Made by a program: the position numbers and the translations under genes
Shown: one piece after another, positions 44,643 through 56,989 of the stretch
How positions within the stretch are numbered: position 1 is the stretch's first letter
Layout of the letters: each line of letters opens with the position of its first letter
Notes under the pieces: model-generated
What the model was told of the DNA's origin: nothing
The model's input: only the letters and a program-made list of their open reading frames with translations
The model's database searches: none
Source: Trichoplax adhaerens
Taxonomy: Eukaryota; Placozoa; Uniplacotomia; Trichoplacea; Trichoplacidae
DNA: 64,000 nucleotides
Reading direction: 5' to 3'
Assembly: GCF_000150275.1 (NCBI RefSeq)
Contig: NW_002060950.1
Span: 418,888-482,887, forward strand

Positions 44643-47600
44643 TTATTCTAAAGCAACTTCTGCTAGTTCAGCTAAATGATGAGTTTCTCTTGTCTTTTGA
44701 TTAGTCAGTTCATCATTTAAACGCCAGATTTGAATTTTTCCGTTTCCATCACCAGTTGCAAGTAATTGTCGCCTAATGAAAGAAAATTTGTTAGCTTTAA
44801 CATAAATTCCTTTCACCGAAATAAATTACGAACTTATGAGATCAATAAATCATGAATTGAATACCTTTGCTTATTAAATTGTAATGAATAGACTGGACTC
44901 TTGTTATCATTTACGGCAAGGTTTATTACGGGATTGATCTTGCTAATCTACGAAAGATATTTCCTATTATATTATTAAAGATTTTAATAATACAACCTGC
45001 AAATCATTCTATGCAATACCTCTAAATCGTAAATGAGTAATGACCCTTCCGCTGTACTTGTAGCGAAGACCATGGGGCGTACTGGCGACCATTTAATGTT
45101 AAACATGAATCCATTGCCAGGTTCAAATGATAATATTGGTTTAGACTGTAATATTGTATACAGATGGGCACTAGTATCCATTCCACAAGTAAGAAATAAG
45201 TTTCTATGATAAGGAGAACATTCAATCGAATAAACTGGGCCGTCATGATAGTGAAATGCGAAGGTTACTGGTGAAAATAGTGGAATACTATTGAGTCCAG
45301 TTACTGCATTTCTCTCAGAATTTAATGAACATTTGAAAACATTTCCGCTTTCACAGCCAATGACAAATAATGATTTGTCTTCATTGGAAAATGAAAACCC
45401 AGTAACTGAAATAAAAAACTCAATTTCAGATCGGCTTGATTTAGGTAAAAGAAGTGCATTATATGAGAGTATTTAAATCTAATGATCCGATAAGCTGAAT
45501 AGCTTAATTATTATACCGCCAATTTCAGCATTATCTTTGGCTTTGCTAATTCGTAAACTCTTCGGAATATTATCAGTCACGACCACAAAACTATATAAAC
45601 ATATTTAATATTTAGTCATAGTTATTTTGAATATTCGAAATTATGAAGCACAAAAGAGTGCATTGAAAGCAAATAAAGTATGCATTGTAAAATTAACCCT
45701 TTCGTTAGCTTAAAATCCTGATTTTGCATATTAATTTGCCATACAAATATTTTTCCATCCGTTGCAGAACTCATTAACTATACATGAGAAGAATATTGAA
45801 TGAATGATTACTATTTTATTAAATTTAGACAAAGATCACACTAAATCATTTACCTGCAAGGCTTTGCTCTTAATGTTAGGATCATTGATCCATTTTATCT
45901 GATTGATATGAAAAATACAAATTACTCAGAATTTAATGAATGAGCTAATTTCTGAACTTATTTATTTATCAGTACATCATGCTTGACTAAACGATATATC
46001 TATATTACACTTGTCACAGGCTCTTGATGAGAATCATCACTAATTCCCGATCTTGCTATCAACATTTCATCTTCACGACTGATATCCCAGACTTGCACCT
46101 CTCCTACCAAAAAAAGAGATACTTACAATAATCCTTCAGATAAATAAGTAGATATAACAATCATAGAAGTTACCGTTAAATACGCCTCCGGCTATCATAG
46201 AGATTCTTTCAGGATGAAAATCGATTGATGTCAAACAACACTATTAATTAAGAGGAATAGTTAAAGTGATATGGTGTTAACATTATAAAATTTGTAATAG
46301 AAGGGCAAGAATACTTTCAGTTAGTTATTGTAGTATTTCAATTCAATGTAACTTACTGAGACTTCAATAACAGTATCAGGCTTGCTTGAAATTATATTGT
46401 GTCGATCAATATTCCAGGTACAAAGGACGGACTAGTATTGAATTTATGCAAGTATCGTTGGTAAATCGGTAGATACGCGAATGAAATTTTTTAAAATACA
46501 TTGATGAGTAAAGCATCAAATCACGCTATCTGAAATACTTTAATTACCTTATCGGTACACCAATCTTGATGGTCCAGTTTCCCGTAGCTACGATACGATT
46601 TTAAGTAGAATAGCTAACAAAATTATCTTAATCAACTAATTTACGAGAAACACTGTTATAATAAAGGCAATTTAAGCAATAAAAGAAAGAATTAAGTGTT
46701 GATATTTATCTTCTGATTGGATACGCAACAGCAATAACTGATCCTATTGCATTCCATGATAGATCTGTACATTGTAGCTGTTAAATAAGCATAAAGATAA
46801 ACATATATGAATACTAAATAGTAAATAGAGTAATGTAACAAAGGAGGTTAAAAGCTGCAACTTTTACCTTATCATTTACTTCTGCATAACTTAATGTATG
46901 AAGACATTCGATGGCTTCCGCTTTTTCTTCCCAGTTAACATCGTAGCCTATTAGATACGATGACAATTGCATAAAATTTACTTTAAGAAAATTTAATAGC
47001 TTATCTGTTAGTGTTACGTGAATGTGATAAGTCTGATTAATGAGAGAGTACCATCAAAGGCATGACTTTTGCTATTCTTATCGAGTTCCTCGCAAATAAG
47101 AGGAGTTGCATAACGCAGGAATTGCATCAGATTCTAAATAAATTAGTAAATATATAATTACAGTTAATATAATAAGCTATATTATCATTCAGTTGAGATA
47201 TAACATGTTGATCAACAAGTATATGAGATGAGACAACTTCAGATTGATCCGCGATAAGTTGAAATTGCGTTTCTTCCTCTTCTGCCTGAACCTTGAAATT
47301 TATACAAGAATATATTACCCTTGCGTTTTAATATAAGCGATATTAGATCAAGGATGTTACACCTTAGATTAATATAATTTGCTATTATCAACATTGTTTC
47401 TCAAGGACTACGCATCTATAACTACTGCGTCTATTTCATACGACAATATTACATAGTCGCGTTTGATCTGAATATTATAAAGTAGATTAAAACAGCGTCG
47501 ATATTTCAGACTCAGTATGGAGATAAATATGAAATATAGTCAGTAAGACCGAGATATTCTAGGATTTCGAAGTGGAACATTAAGACTATTCATTTCTAGG

Positions 47601-47729
47601 TATTATTTTAACTAAACACATATCAAGCAGTTCTAAATATCTACCTGGGCATTGCTATAAGTGACCACTTGCACTTCGGCATCGTAGTTAATAATTTCGC
47701 TGGTTTGAGTCTGGCTGTCTTTGACAGAC
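44643..47729 (-). CDS. DYNC2I2: Cytoplasmic dynein-2 intermediate chain 2 (WDR34), 5' end not resolved
   Basis: WD-repeat intermediate chain of dynein-2, the motor for retrograde intraflagellar transport in cilia. Minus-strand exons follow the family order. The exon at 47645-47729 ends QTQTSEIINYDAEVQVVTY. Then come a glutamate-rich exon with QLIADQSEVV (about 47290-47190), FLRYATPLICEELDKNSKSH (about 47135-47055), a VNWEEKAEAIECLHTLSYAE exon (about 46950-46870), SWNAIGSVIAVAYP (about 46780-46720) and YGKLDHQDWCTDK (about 46600-46555). Next are WD blades including GPVYSIECSPYHRNLFLTCG and MFNIKWSPVRPMVFATSTAE (about 45250-45020), and the last exon RQLLATGDGNGKIQIWRL with ELAEVALE-stop (stop 44645-44643). 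The KWSPVRP and SPYHRNLF motifs and the ELAEVA-type C-terminus specifically match WDR34 rather than axonemal dynein intermediate chains. The start codon lies upstream of 47729 and was not identified. Confidence 0.9.
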
Positions 47730-48793
47730 CTGTGCAAGTACAAAGAAGCAACAACTGTGAATATCAAATATTACTTGCAATATACGTACTTTACAATCTA
47801 ATACATAGTGCTACTGTTATAATACTTACAAATTTGACTGCACTAAAAACAGTGATGAAAATATCGAGAATATTGACTCGAAATATCTATACCAAATCAT
47901 GTTTTAGGGGTATTTACGATTACGATAATTTAAAGAAATCTATTTTCATGATAACGCTGTCAGAAGTAACGAATGAGAGAATTCTTTCGATACTTAATCA
48001 TAAAAATTAATTATTACACTATTATTTTCACTCTTTTATTTATAAATTCAATGATTATACGCGCGTATAGCATAATCCTACATCACAGTATGACGAAGTA
48101 AACTGTTTCACGCGATAACTCATTTTATCAAACGATGCTTGATCATCCCCTTCTGAACATAGACCTTATAACAAAGATTCATCAATCTCGATGTTTATAC
48201 AAAATATGAAGAAATGCAAAGAAGAAGAATCTTATCCGTAAGTATCATAGCAACAATTCTTATAGTTTAAAAAATAGAATAAATAATTGTAATCAGAGAA
48301 GTAAGATCATTTTAAATAAGCACCCGTTGACTTATACAAAATTATAAAAGTAAGACAGCAGCGTAAATAATATAATACTTCAAATACTCCATATTCATCC
48401 TCAATATGAAGAAGTATACGAGAGAACTTTCGAACTACTATTGCGTATCATAGCAACTAACGACGCTTGTAATACGTCGAGTAGGCTAAGTAGAGAAGAA
48501 CTCATTTTTGCTATACTAAGGTCGAACTTAAGGGAAATTTCATATCATTCACAGATTAATTTATCCATGCTACATTACTGATTAAAGGCTTGTTTTTACC
48601 GTTGTTGTTGCCAATTTGATTCGAATGAAACAACATCAAGCGATTCGTCTTGAAACATGATTGATGAGTAGATTTAATTGACTGCAAGCTTGGATAATTA
48701 TATATATATATAATTGACTAGTTGTGACAGAAGGACGTTTTGTATCCCGGACGACGGCATTGGTGCACCCGGCTCCTACAAGTACAGCAGTAT

Positions 48794-49090
48794 GCATGCG
48801 GAAGAGGCACTTCGTTGCTGATACTGTTTATAGGAATATTGAACAGGAGAGATTTTTCACCTTAAGCTATTGACTAATTCGATACTCATACTGTAGAAGT
48901 GCTATAGGGTGCGAAGGAAGCACCTAGCCAGTCATACTATGTCAGTACCTTTAGATCTAGAGTAAAAGTACTATAGCATGCAGAAGAAGCACCTCACTAC
49001 TTGCACTGTTCACCTGAGCAGGTCCGGTTTCTGTCCGTTCCCGTCTTGCAACTCAATGATGCAGAAGAAGCACCTCGCTACTCATACTGT
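48794..49090 (+). repeat. Four irregularly spaced copies of a GAAGAAGCACCTC repeat
   Basis: Related segments of about 33 bp begin at about 48794, 48907, 48976 and 49058. They share the form GCATGCAGAAGAAGCACCTC followed by a CTACT...ATACTGT-type end. Spacings are 113, 69 and 82 bp, so this is not a simple tandem array. No open frame joins them. They lie between two divergent genes. Confidence 0.75.
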
Positions 49091-49126
49091 GCAAATCAAC
49101 ATTGAATAGCAATTGGATCTTTGATG

Positions 49127-49510
49127 ATTACAGTACAGTATACTGTAATGTATCCTGTACTGTGCACTGTACACTGTGCTGTACAAGAAGTTACCGTTGC
49201 ACTGTTTCTGGCCCAGCTATATCAACATCGATATCTTAAGTAATTATAATTAGTGTAAGTCGCTTAAACGACGATGCATCGCTCTTAGTTCCAGGCTATA
49301 ATTCAAATTGGATACCATTCTTCAACTTAAAGTGATGCATCATGGTTTCAGCAACTTACGCTGAGTATTTTGTATTCTAAGATGTTGATATGGCTGGGCT
49401 TGACTACAGTCTCACAGTCAGTAAGGTGAAGTTCGTCAATTTTACTACTTGTACAGTGTACAGTGTACAGTGTACTGTACATAATAGCATTACAGTACTG
49501 TAAATAATGG
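49127..49510. repeat. TACWG pentamer groups in the DYNC2I2-ACADSB spacer
   Basis: Two groups at about 49131-49185 and 49451-49502 contain TACAGTACAGTATACTGT and near-tandem ACAGTGTACAGTGTAC. They sit 0.5-0.8 kb upstream of the ACADSB start codon. Confidence 0.7.
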
Positions 49511-49969
49511 ACACGGCCAGTCCACCCTCGGCCCAACCCACTGTCAAAACCGGTCAAAACATAGAGGAAAAAATCCCTATGGTGAATAGTCAAAACTATC
49601 GGGCTGATTGCCCTTTGAACCCGGTGAAAGGCATTTTGCACTCATGGTACTCTACTGCACCGTACTGACTGGATAATAAGACTGTTTGCTATATGATTTT
49701 AGCATAGCGCAACGCTTGACCTGGTCATGGTGTGCACCACTCGTGACCGTAGTACTAGTATGGCGTAACATGCCATACGGAGGGGTCATGGGGGAACAAG
49801 TACACTGTACAGTATAGTAGTACATAATATTGTATCGAAGGGAAATCGGAAAGAGCTTGTCCAATCCAATTCTGCCAACAGCGAGCTAGTATTAATAGCT
49901 GACGTTCTACCCAAATCGTCAAGATATTGGAATTGCCACTTTCTTCTTTGAACTATCCACTACTAAAGG

Positions 49970-52900
49970 ATGCTTGCTAAATTCTCACGAGCTGGTCGAT
50001 TGTTATCTGCTGATGTCTCATCAGTCAGGAAGTTGGCAATATGTCGAATGCAATCGAGTCGCAATTTGGCTGCTCGTGCAGCTTCCACCCAACTCAGCGA
50101 AGAAGAGGAAATGTTAAAAGATGCTGGTAAGGGAATGTAGAATGCCCTACGCTGTCCTATCTGACTGTACTTTATACATTTCATTCGCTATGGAAATCAT
50201 GTGAAATAAACCCGTTGTTGTGGTGATATGTAGCCAAGCATGGAAGGGTAGGCCTTACTTTGTTGTCATGCCTAGATTGACTGGCATACATTAGAGTGAT
50301 GGAGTCATTCATCTACTGTACTCGTGCATAAAATCTTCTACTATAAATTGACAGCACAAAATGTAATAAAATTCAAATCCAAAGAAAACGCCAGTGGACA
50401 GTAATAGCTTTATTACAATTTACTAGTAAAAAATACCCGTTCATGTGAACGGAGGGAAGGAAGTATAATAAAATATGGCAATGTTGTATTAAACAGCTAC
50501 TATTCTTGGATTTTTTACGTTATAATTTGCATGTATTATGCTGTATATAGTACTGTTAAATGATTTAAATCATGCGCAAAACTAAAGGTATCATGAAAAT
50601 AATCTGCTTTAATTCAAATTTGCATTGACAATGGATAGAATTTCGTTGTGTTGACAATTTACAATAAAATCATCTCAATTCAACTATGTAGACATTATAA
50701 GCAAAGGATAATACTGTGTTAATAAGTGCATTTATTTACAGCATTTCAGGATATACTATATTATCAGTAAATTGCATGTTACCATCGGATAAATGTGCGT
50801 TTTGGCTAGAATTTTGATATTAATGGCACTGCGTGAGCGACTAAGTGCTACATATAATTGACCATGAGTAAACATTGATCTATTAAGATACAGTCCAACC
50901 ATATCTAATGTTTGGCCTTGAGATTTATTAGCTGTTATAGCAGAAAGACCTCGCTTTATATACAACTTGCAAACATCATCCGCCATCTTAAAAGTTACTA
51001 TAACTTCCTAATTAATACAGTAGGAGCTTCTACTAACACCGTAGTGCTTTATATTATCGTCTATCTTCCAAATACGGCATAGATAACCACTGATGACATT
51101 GTTATATACTTTTAGCCGACAACACTATTATAATCATTGTAATAGATAAGATATCTCTACTAATATAGGATCCCCTATATTAACATCAAGCTATTGAAGT
51201 TAGTTAATCTCGCTAACGTTAAACATGCCTAGATTGATGGACATACATAGAGTGATGGAGTGATCCATCTACTGTACATAGAATCTTCTACTATGGTTCG
51301 ACAGCAAGTGACAATGCAGTATATTAATAATATAGGAGAATGATTGAATCATGGAAGCTCAATCAAAGATATAGTATTATTACCAACCTCACAGTCATGA
51401 AATAATTATTATTCATAGAATGAAGTATGTATAATTCTATTTCTTGCTCTATTGCTTGCATTTAACTGTAAATTTTTCTCAATTAGGATACTATACTAAA
51501 ACTTTCAATTCCTATCTTATGGCATAGTAATAATTTTTGACTATCATTTTCCTCCCATTTTACATAGTGCAACGGTTTTCTCGAGAAAAAATTGCTCCAA
51601 GAGTAGCAGAAATGGACCGAAATTCACACCTGGATAAAGACATCATCAAGGGCTTATTTGATCAAGGGGTATTGAACAAGAGATAAAACTATTATTTTTA
51701 ATCAAATCAACTATTTATTTTGATGCGCTTGAGTTGAATAGGATACGCTTACATACTTTACAACGATAATTATAGACCAAAAAATTGAACAAATCACTAA
51801 TGAAATAAGGCGTAATGAAATAACACTTTATTTTGCAGTAATCGCCTGGTAGCCCATATATATATATATATGAAATGATACTTTTTTGTTTATTAAACTA
51901 GTTATAAATTACATTTGATACTTTATCACTGATATTTCAAATTAGTTTATGGGTGTTGAAGTAAGTAGTGAATATGGAGGGACTGGATCATCCTTCTTCG
52001 GTAGCTGCTTGGCGATTGAGGAAATCGCTAGAGTTGATCCCGCTGTTGCTGTAATGGTAGACGTTCAAAATACACTTGTAGAAACAATATTTATGCAATA
52101 CGGAAACAAGGAGCAGAATGAAAAATATTTATCACAGTTAGCCACCAAATCAGTAAGTAGCATACATGGCCTATTTCTTAATTATAGGACTAAAAGATTA
52201 CATGCTACTATTTTAAACACCCATAAGTACTACCACAGGAATGATATCCGAGATAACTGTTATACACCACGCTCTTACTGTTCGGTATGTTAGGTAGGCT
52301 GCTTTTGTCTATCAGAGTTTGGAAGCGGTAGCGATGCCTTTGCATTGCAAACTAGGGCTGTTGCTGATGGCGATCATTTCGTTCTAAACGGAACCAAAGC
52401 ATGGATTAGTAATTCCGAACATGCGGACATATTCTTAGTATTTGCTAACGCCTCTCCAGAAAAGGTATAAGTTTTAAAGTATTAATACTTTACTTCTACA
52501 ATAACAACTGATATCTATTCCCTAATTTTATCTTGTCACAGGGCTATAAAGGCATAACTTGCTTCATCGTCGAACGAAACATGCCCGGCCTTTCACTTGG
52601 AAAGAAAGAAGATAAGGTTGAGTATTTCCTTTCCTTCCATTATTATCTATAACCGTGATAGCCTTGCATATCAAGTAGTGCCCAAGCGTAACACTTTTTA
52701 ACTTTGACTGCTTCTATTAAAATAGCTTGGAATAAGGGCTTCATCGACTTGTCCCGTAATACTGGAGAATGTTAGGGTAGGATGCTGGATCACGTTTATT
52801 TCCAATGCGCCTCAATATTATGTCTAAAACAATTTTAATTTATAGGTAATAATATTTATAAATTTTTGTGCCTGCACGTATGTAATAGGTTCCAGAAAGT

Positions 52901-53832
52901 AATATTATGGGAAAATTTGGCGAAGGATATAAAATTGCCATTGGAATATTAAATGAAGGCAGAATTAGCATTGCTTCCCAAGTAAATATAAATAGTAGAC
53001 ACGTCAAATATTGTTTCGATTTTAAATGTGCGAAGATAGTGATGCAATTTAATTACATCAAATTCTGTTGATTTATTAGATGGTTGGTTTAGCTCAAGGA
53101 GCCCTAGATGCCGCTATACCCTATACAATGGAAAGAAAGCAATTTAACCAACGAATTTTTGATTTCCAGGTTAGCACTTGAAATTGCTATCATTGTATTG
53201 AAAATATATTCCATATAAATGTGCAAACCTTGCACTAATGTGCTTACACGTGTTTTATCTATGTAGGGTGTACAACATCAAATTGCAGAAATGTCTACTA
53301 TGGTTGCAGCAGCTCGAGCAATAACTTATGACGCAGCTAGATTGAAAGTAGCTGGCAAACCTGTAGTCAAGGAGGGTGCTATGGCTAAATATTTTGCTTC
53401 CGAGGTTTAAGGATTTACAAAGAGAAATTATATCAGACTCATTGTCATTGTTTGAGTGCAAACTTATAACTTTATAATTTTGTTTATTATCAAGATGGCT
53501 CAAAAGGTATCATCAAAAGCTTTAGAATGGCTTGGCGGTGTAGGATTTACAAAGGATTTCCCTGTTGAGAAGTTTTACAGAGATGCAAAAATCGGTAAGT
53601 ACACCAAATATTATAGTACATGTATGCGCAGATACTGCAAAGCAGTACGACTTTACAATCTCAGATAGTCAAGATAGGCATATTCAAAGTAGATTGAGCA
53701 TTCATTCATCAGATATTTAAAGTCTTGTCATAATATGAATAATTCTCCTGGCCTGTTTTAGGTGTCATTTATGAAGGTTCATCCAATATTCAGCTAAATA
53801 CGATCGCAAAATATGTAGCCATGGAATATTAA
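49970..53832 (+). CDS. ACADSB: Short/branched-chain acyl-CoA dehydrogenase, mitochondrial
   Basis: FAD enzyme of the mitochondrial matrix that oxidises 2-methylbutyryl-CoA in isoleucine breakdown, passing electrons to ETF. Eleven exons (49970-50126, 51568-51668, 51946-52152, 52294-52464, 52542-52616, 52726-52776, 52889-52981, 53080-53169, 53267-53404, 53495-53594, 53762-53832) sum to 1,254 nt, giving 417 residues against about 432 in human. The N-terminus [20 protein letters not shown] is basic, as expected for a mitochondrial presequence. Landmarks are [88 protein letters not shown] and the catalytic-Glu segment [17 protein letters not shown]. The best specific match is ACADSB; ACADS is less likely given the presequence-to-YGGTG region. 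A Helitron remnant sits in intron 1 on the opposite strand. Confidence 0.95.
50423..50986 (-). mobile_element. Truncated Helitron with 3' hairpin-CTAG end
   Basis: On the minus strand, downstream of a PIF1-helicase fragment, a perfect hairpin CCGTTCACATGAACGG (50452-50437) is followed by GTATTTTTTA (10 nt) and CTAG (50426-50423), with T as the next base. This is the canonical Helitron 3' terminus. The 5' TC end was not found; it should lie at higher coordinates, probably before 51224. The element is inserted in ACADSB intron 1 in antisense orientation and is decayed. Confidence 0.75.
50756..50986 (-). pseudogene. PIF1-like helicase C-terminal fragment
   Basis: An open stretch of 76 residues encodes helicase motifs V-VI of the PIF1 family: [20 protein letters not shown] and [20 protein letters not shown]. 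The upstream helicase motifs (Walker A/B) are absent and stops precede the fragment. In Helitron Rep-Hel proteins the helicase is C-terminal, which agrees with its place just 5' of the hairpin-CTAG terminus. Non-functional relic. Confidence 0.88.
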
Positions 53833-55079
53833 CTTGAATGAATATTATAGGAAATACGATCAATGGTATTTTCTATCATATGATAATGCATGTCAGACAC
53901 TATCACTTTAAATGATTGATTGGCATATTTCAGTATGACATCAAATTTAGGTTAATTGACCACAATTGTTATGCAGCCGGTTCGATCCTACCGTATTCAT
54001 ACCATGGACTTCTAGAAGTATACCTCTGTAGTATATTCCTGGAAATCCATGTACATACTATCCTATAGTTTATTTAATTAGGTAGTTGACAGATAGGAAG
54101 CATGAAAGGCTCCAGTACGCTTTAAAACTAGCTATGGAAATACATTTCTACGTGCTTTATGAGCGCATCATATGTAAGAAATAAGTTTCAATAATAAAAA
54201 CTTTGCCAGTCAATGCAAACCTTGTTTTTATAGTCTCTGCTTGAAATTCATTTCTACGTTTTACTTTATAGATGCGAACGCTCAACAAATTTATTCTAAT
54301 GATCTACATTATACATTTATCGGAATACAAGATAACACTAGTCTGTCGAGTAACTGAGCTTACGTAGGTATGCTGATAATTTTACTATTGGCAAGAGTAG
54401 TAACGGGCACTTTAAGTTGAAGGCTTTTATGTTAGCTTACTGGCATGCGATATAGAGTAAAATACAACATACCAAGCCCGATGCTATGTACTTTCATTAT
54501 AGTAGTGATATCATCTAACTATGAGACACATTTGACAGGTTGATTCTATTTAATAAATAAAGCTCAATATTACATGCCATGAGGGATTTGTTTAATTATA
54601 AAAGTAATATTTCTATACTGGTAACCGCTTGTATTGAACGTAGACTGAGCAATCGGGTTGTCATTAGGAACGAATAACCAATATGGTCTCCAGAGTACGT
54701 ACAAGAGTACAAAATAAGCATAATCCAAGTGAGTAAAGGGCTGGATAATGAAATTAGTACTACAGTACGATGTGCTAAGTTACTACTAACTAGTTAGCCT
54801 CGATCAAGAAGAACAATTTATTTTGACTGAGAAACCTAAGTTTACCCGCATTCCGGTGGATTATTCGAAACGTTCATAGCCAACTCCAGGATGATTTGAT
54901 CAACTTTTTGAATAACAGTAAACACACTAGCGCAAAATAGATACTGCTGCTAATCAGGTTTACTTCAACATCCAGTCAAAGTAGTATAGAGGAAAGCGCG
55001 ATAGGGTAAGAAGCTCATCCAGAATTCAATCTTATTTAGGGTCGTGGCGGAAATCATCAGTCATAACTTATCTTCTATA
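53833..55079. other. Intergenic, nothing recognised
   Basis: AT-rich DNA after the ACADSB stop codon; its first part is probably 3' UTR. No exon, RNA gene or repeat family was recognised. Confidence 0.5.
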
Positions 55080-56815
55080 CAGTAATCTCGAACGAATTAG
55101 AAAGAGCTGATTACTGTGCCCTAGTGCCGTAAAATTAGTTTCCATACTAGGTAGTAAAACACCTAATTCCTAATTTATAAGCTCTACTACACAGCAACGC
55201 ACTCGTTTATATTCGTGTCCTACTAATGTTAAACGAATTAGAAAACACTTAGTTACTGTGTTCTACTGCTGTATTAATAAGGCTCCATACTAGGCAGTAA
55301 AACACCTAGTCGCTAATTTACAAGCGTTACGACGAAGTAACGTATTTGTTTATACTCGTCGTCTACTATTCTTTAAACGAGTTAGAAACATCAAATTACT
55401 ATGCCTTACTAGCGTATTAATAAGGCTCTATACTGGACAGTAAAATACCTGATCTCTAATTTATAAGCTCTCAATGTAGTAACGCATTTGTTTATGCTGA
55501 ACTCGATCGTTTTACTGTGTTAATAAGGCTGCATGGTAGACAGTAAACTACCTGATCCCTCTAATATGAAGCAACGCATTTTTTTATACTCGTCTTCTAC
55601 CAATATCAAATGAATTCGAAAATATTTGATTACCATGTTTTACTACTGTAAATAAGGCTCCATGCATGGCACTGATGGCAGTAGAACACCTGATCCCCAA
55701 TTTAAACGCTCTACTATGCAGTAGCGCATTTATCTTGTAATGTTAAACGCATTAGAAAACGCCTGATTGTCATGCGCTACTGTCATTATACTGTTTATAT
55801 ATAAGTGTCTATATTAGGCAGTAAACCACCTGATCTCATTTGTAAGCTCTCTCATATGCAGCAATGTATTTGTTAATACTGTACTGAATTCGATCGTTTA
55901 ACTGCTTTAGTCAGAAGGCTCCATAGTCGACAGTAGTAAAACACCTGATCCAGATTTGTAAGTTAATAAAATAGGTTAAAAAGAGTCCATAGTAGGTAGT
56001 AAACAGCTGATCTATTTTGTAAGCTCTGTATGCAGCAACGCATTTGTTAATACTGAACTCGATCATTTTACTGTTTTAATAAGAAAGTTCCATAGCAGAC
56101 AGTAGTAAAACACCTGATCCTGATTTATAAGTTAATAAAATAGGTTAATAAGAGTCCATAGTAGGTAGTAAACAGCTGACCTAATTTGTGAGCTCTCTTC
56201 GCAGCAAGGCATTTGTTAATGCTGAACTCGATCGTTTTACTGTTTTAATAAGAAAGTTCCATAGCAGACAGTAGTAAAACACCTGATCCTGATTTATAAG
56301 TTATTAAGATAGGTTAATAAGAATCCGTTCTAGGCAGTCAACCACCTGATCTCATTTGTAAGCTCTCCATGCAGCAACGCATTCGTTAGTGCTGAACTCG
56401 ATCGTTTTACTGTTTTAATAAGGAAGCTCCATAGCAGATAGTAGTAAAACACCTGATCCTGATTTATAAGTTAATAAGATAGGTTAATAAGAGTCCGTAG
56501 TAGGTAGTAAACAGCTGATCTCATTCGTAAGCTCTCTATGCAGCAACGAATTCGTTAATGCTGAACTCGATCATTTTACTGTTTTTAATAAGAAAGCTCC
56601 ATCGCCGGCAGGAGTAAAGCACCTAATCCTGATTTATAAGTTAATAAGATAGGTTAATAAGAGTCCATAGTAGGCAGTAAACAGCTGATCTAATTTGTAA
56701 GCTCTCTATGCAGCAACGCATTCGTTAATGCTGAACTCGATCATTTACTGTTTTAATAAGAAAGCTCCATCGCAGGCAGGAGTAAAGCACCTGATCCTGA
56801 TTTATAAGTTATGTA
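55080..56815 (+). repeat. Satellite-like tandem array, about 170-bp monomers
   Basis: The segment CTGAACTCGATC(G/A)TTTTACTG recurs at about 56051, 56221, 56391, 56560 and 56730, a steady period of 169-170 bp. Each monomer also holds ACACCTGATCCTGATTTATA, GTAGGCAGTAAACAGCTGAT and GCTCTCTATGCAGCAACGCA. Monomers from 55080 to about 56000 are shorter and more diverged (for example TAATAAGGCTCCATACTAGG near 55270), giving a gradient of decay from right to left. No continuous coding frame. Confidence 0.88.
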
Positions 56816-56989
56816 GAAACGCATTTGTTTATGTTGATATCTGAGCAGGATCTATTTGGCGATGCTATGACGTCATGGCTTGATAGCCGGTCCTCTACGT
56901 TCAGTAGAGTAACTCATTCAGTACTGAGCTTGCAGGTGTAAAGATTATTGCGAACAGCAGTTAAAATTTTACCTATGAAGGTAAAAGTA

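Larger units (their letters stand above)
47730..49969. other. Divergent promoter region between DYNC2I2 and ACADSB
   Basis: It should contain the unresolved first exon of DYNC2I2 and both promoters. It also carries a short TA run near 48705, the irregular 33-bp repeats at 48794-49090, and TACWG groups at about 49131-49185, 49451-49502 and 49801-49818. The last group is about 150 bp upstream of the ACADSB start codon. Confidence 0.5.
50267..51306. repeat. Diverged direct repeats of about 85 bp in ACADSB intron 1
   Basis: Copies at 50267-50354 and 51224-51306 share CATGCCTAGATTGA, GAGTGATGGAGT, CATCTACTGTAC, AATCTTCTACTAT and a final GACAGCA in the same order, with small indels. They flank the Helitron remnant at 50423-50986 but begin about 70 bp outside its inferred 3' end, so they are not its termini. 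Confidence 0.8.

Noticed and set aside
47669-48010. Plus-strand frame of 113 codons
   Set aside because: Its start overlaps the antisense of a DYNC2I2 exon (47645-47729); no conserved domain was seen.
53975-53995. GGTTCGATCC resembling a tRNA B box
   Set aside because: No A box or acceptor-stem pairing at the right distance could be found, so no tRNA is called.
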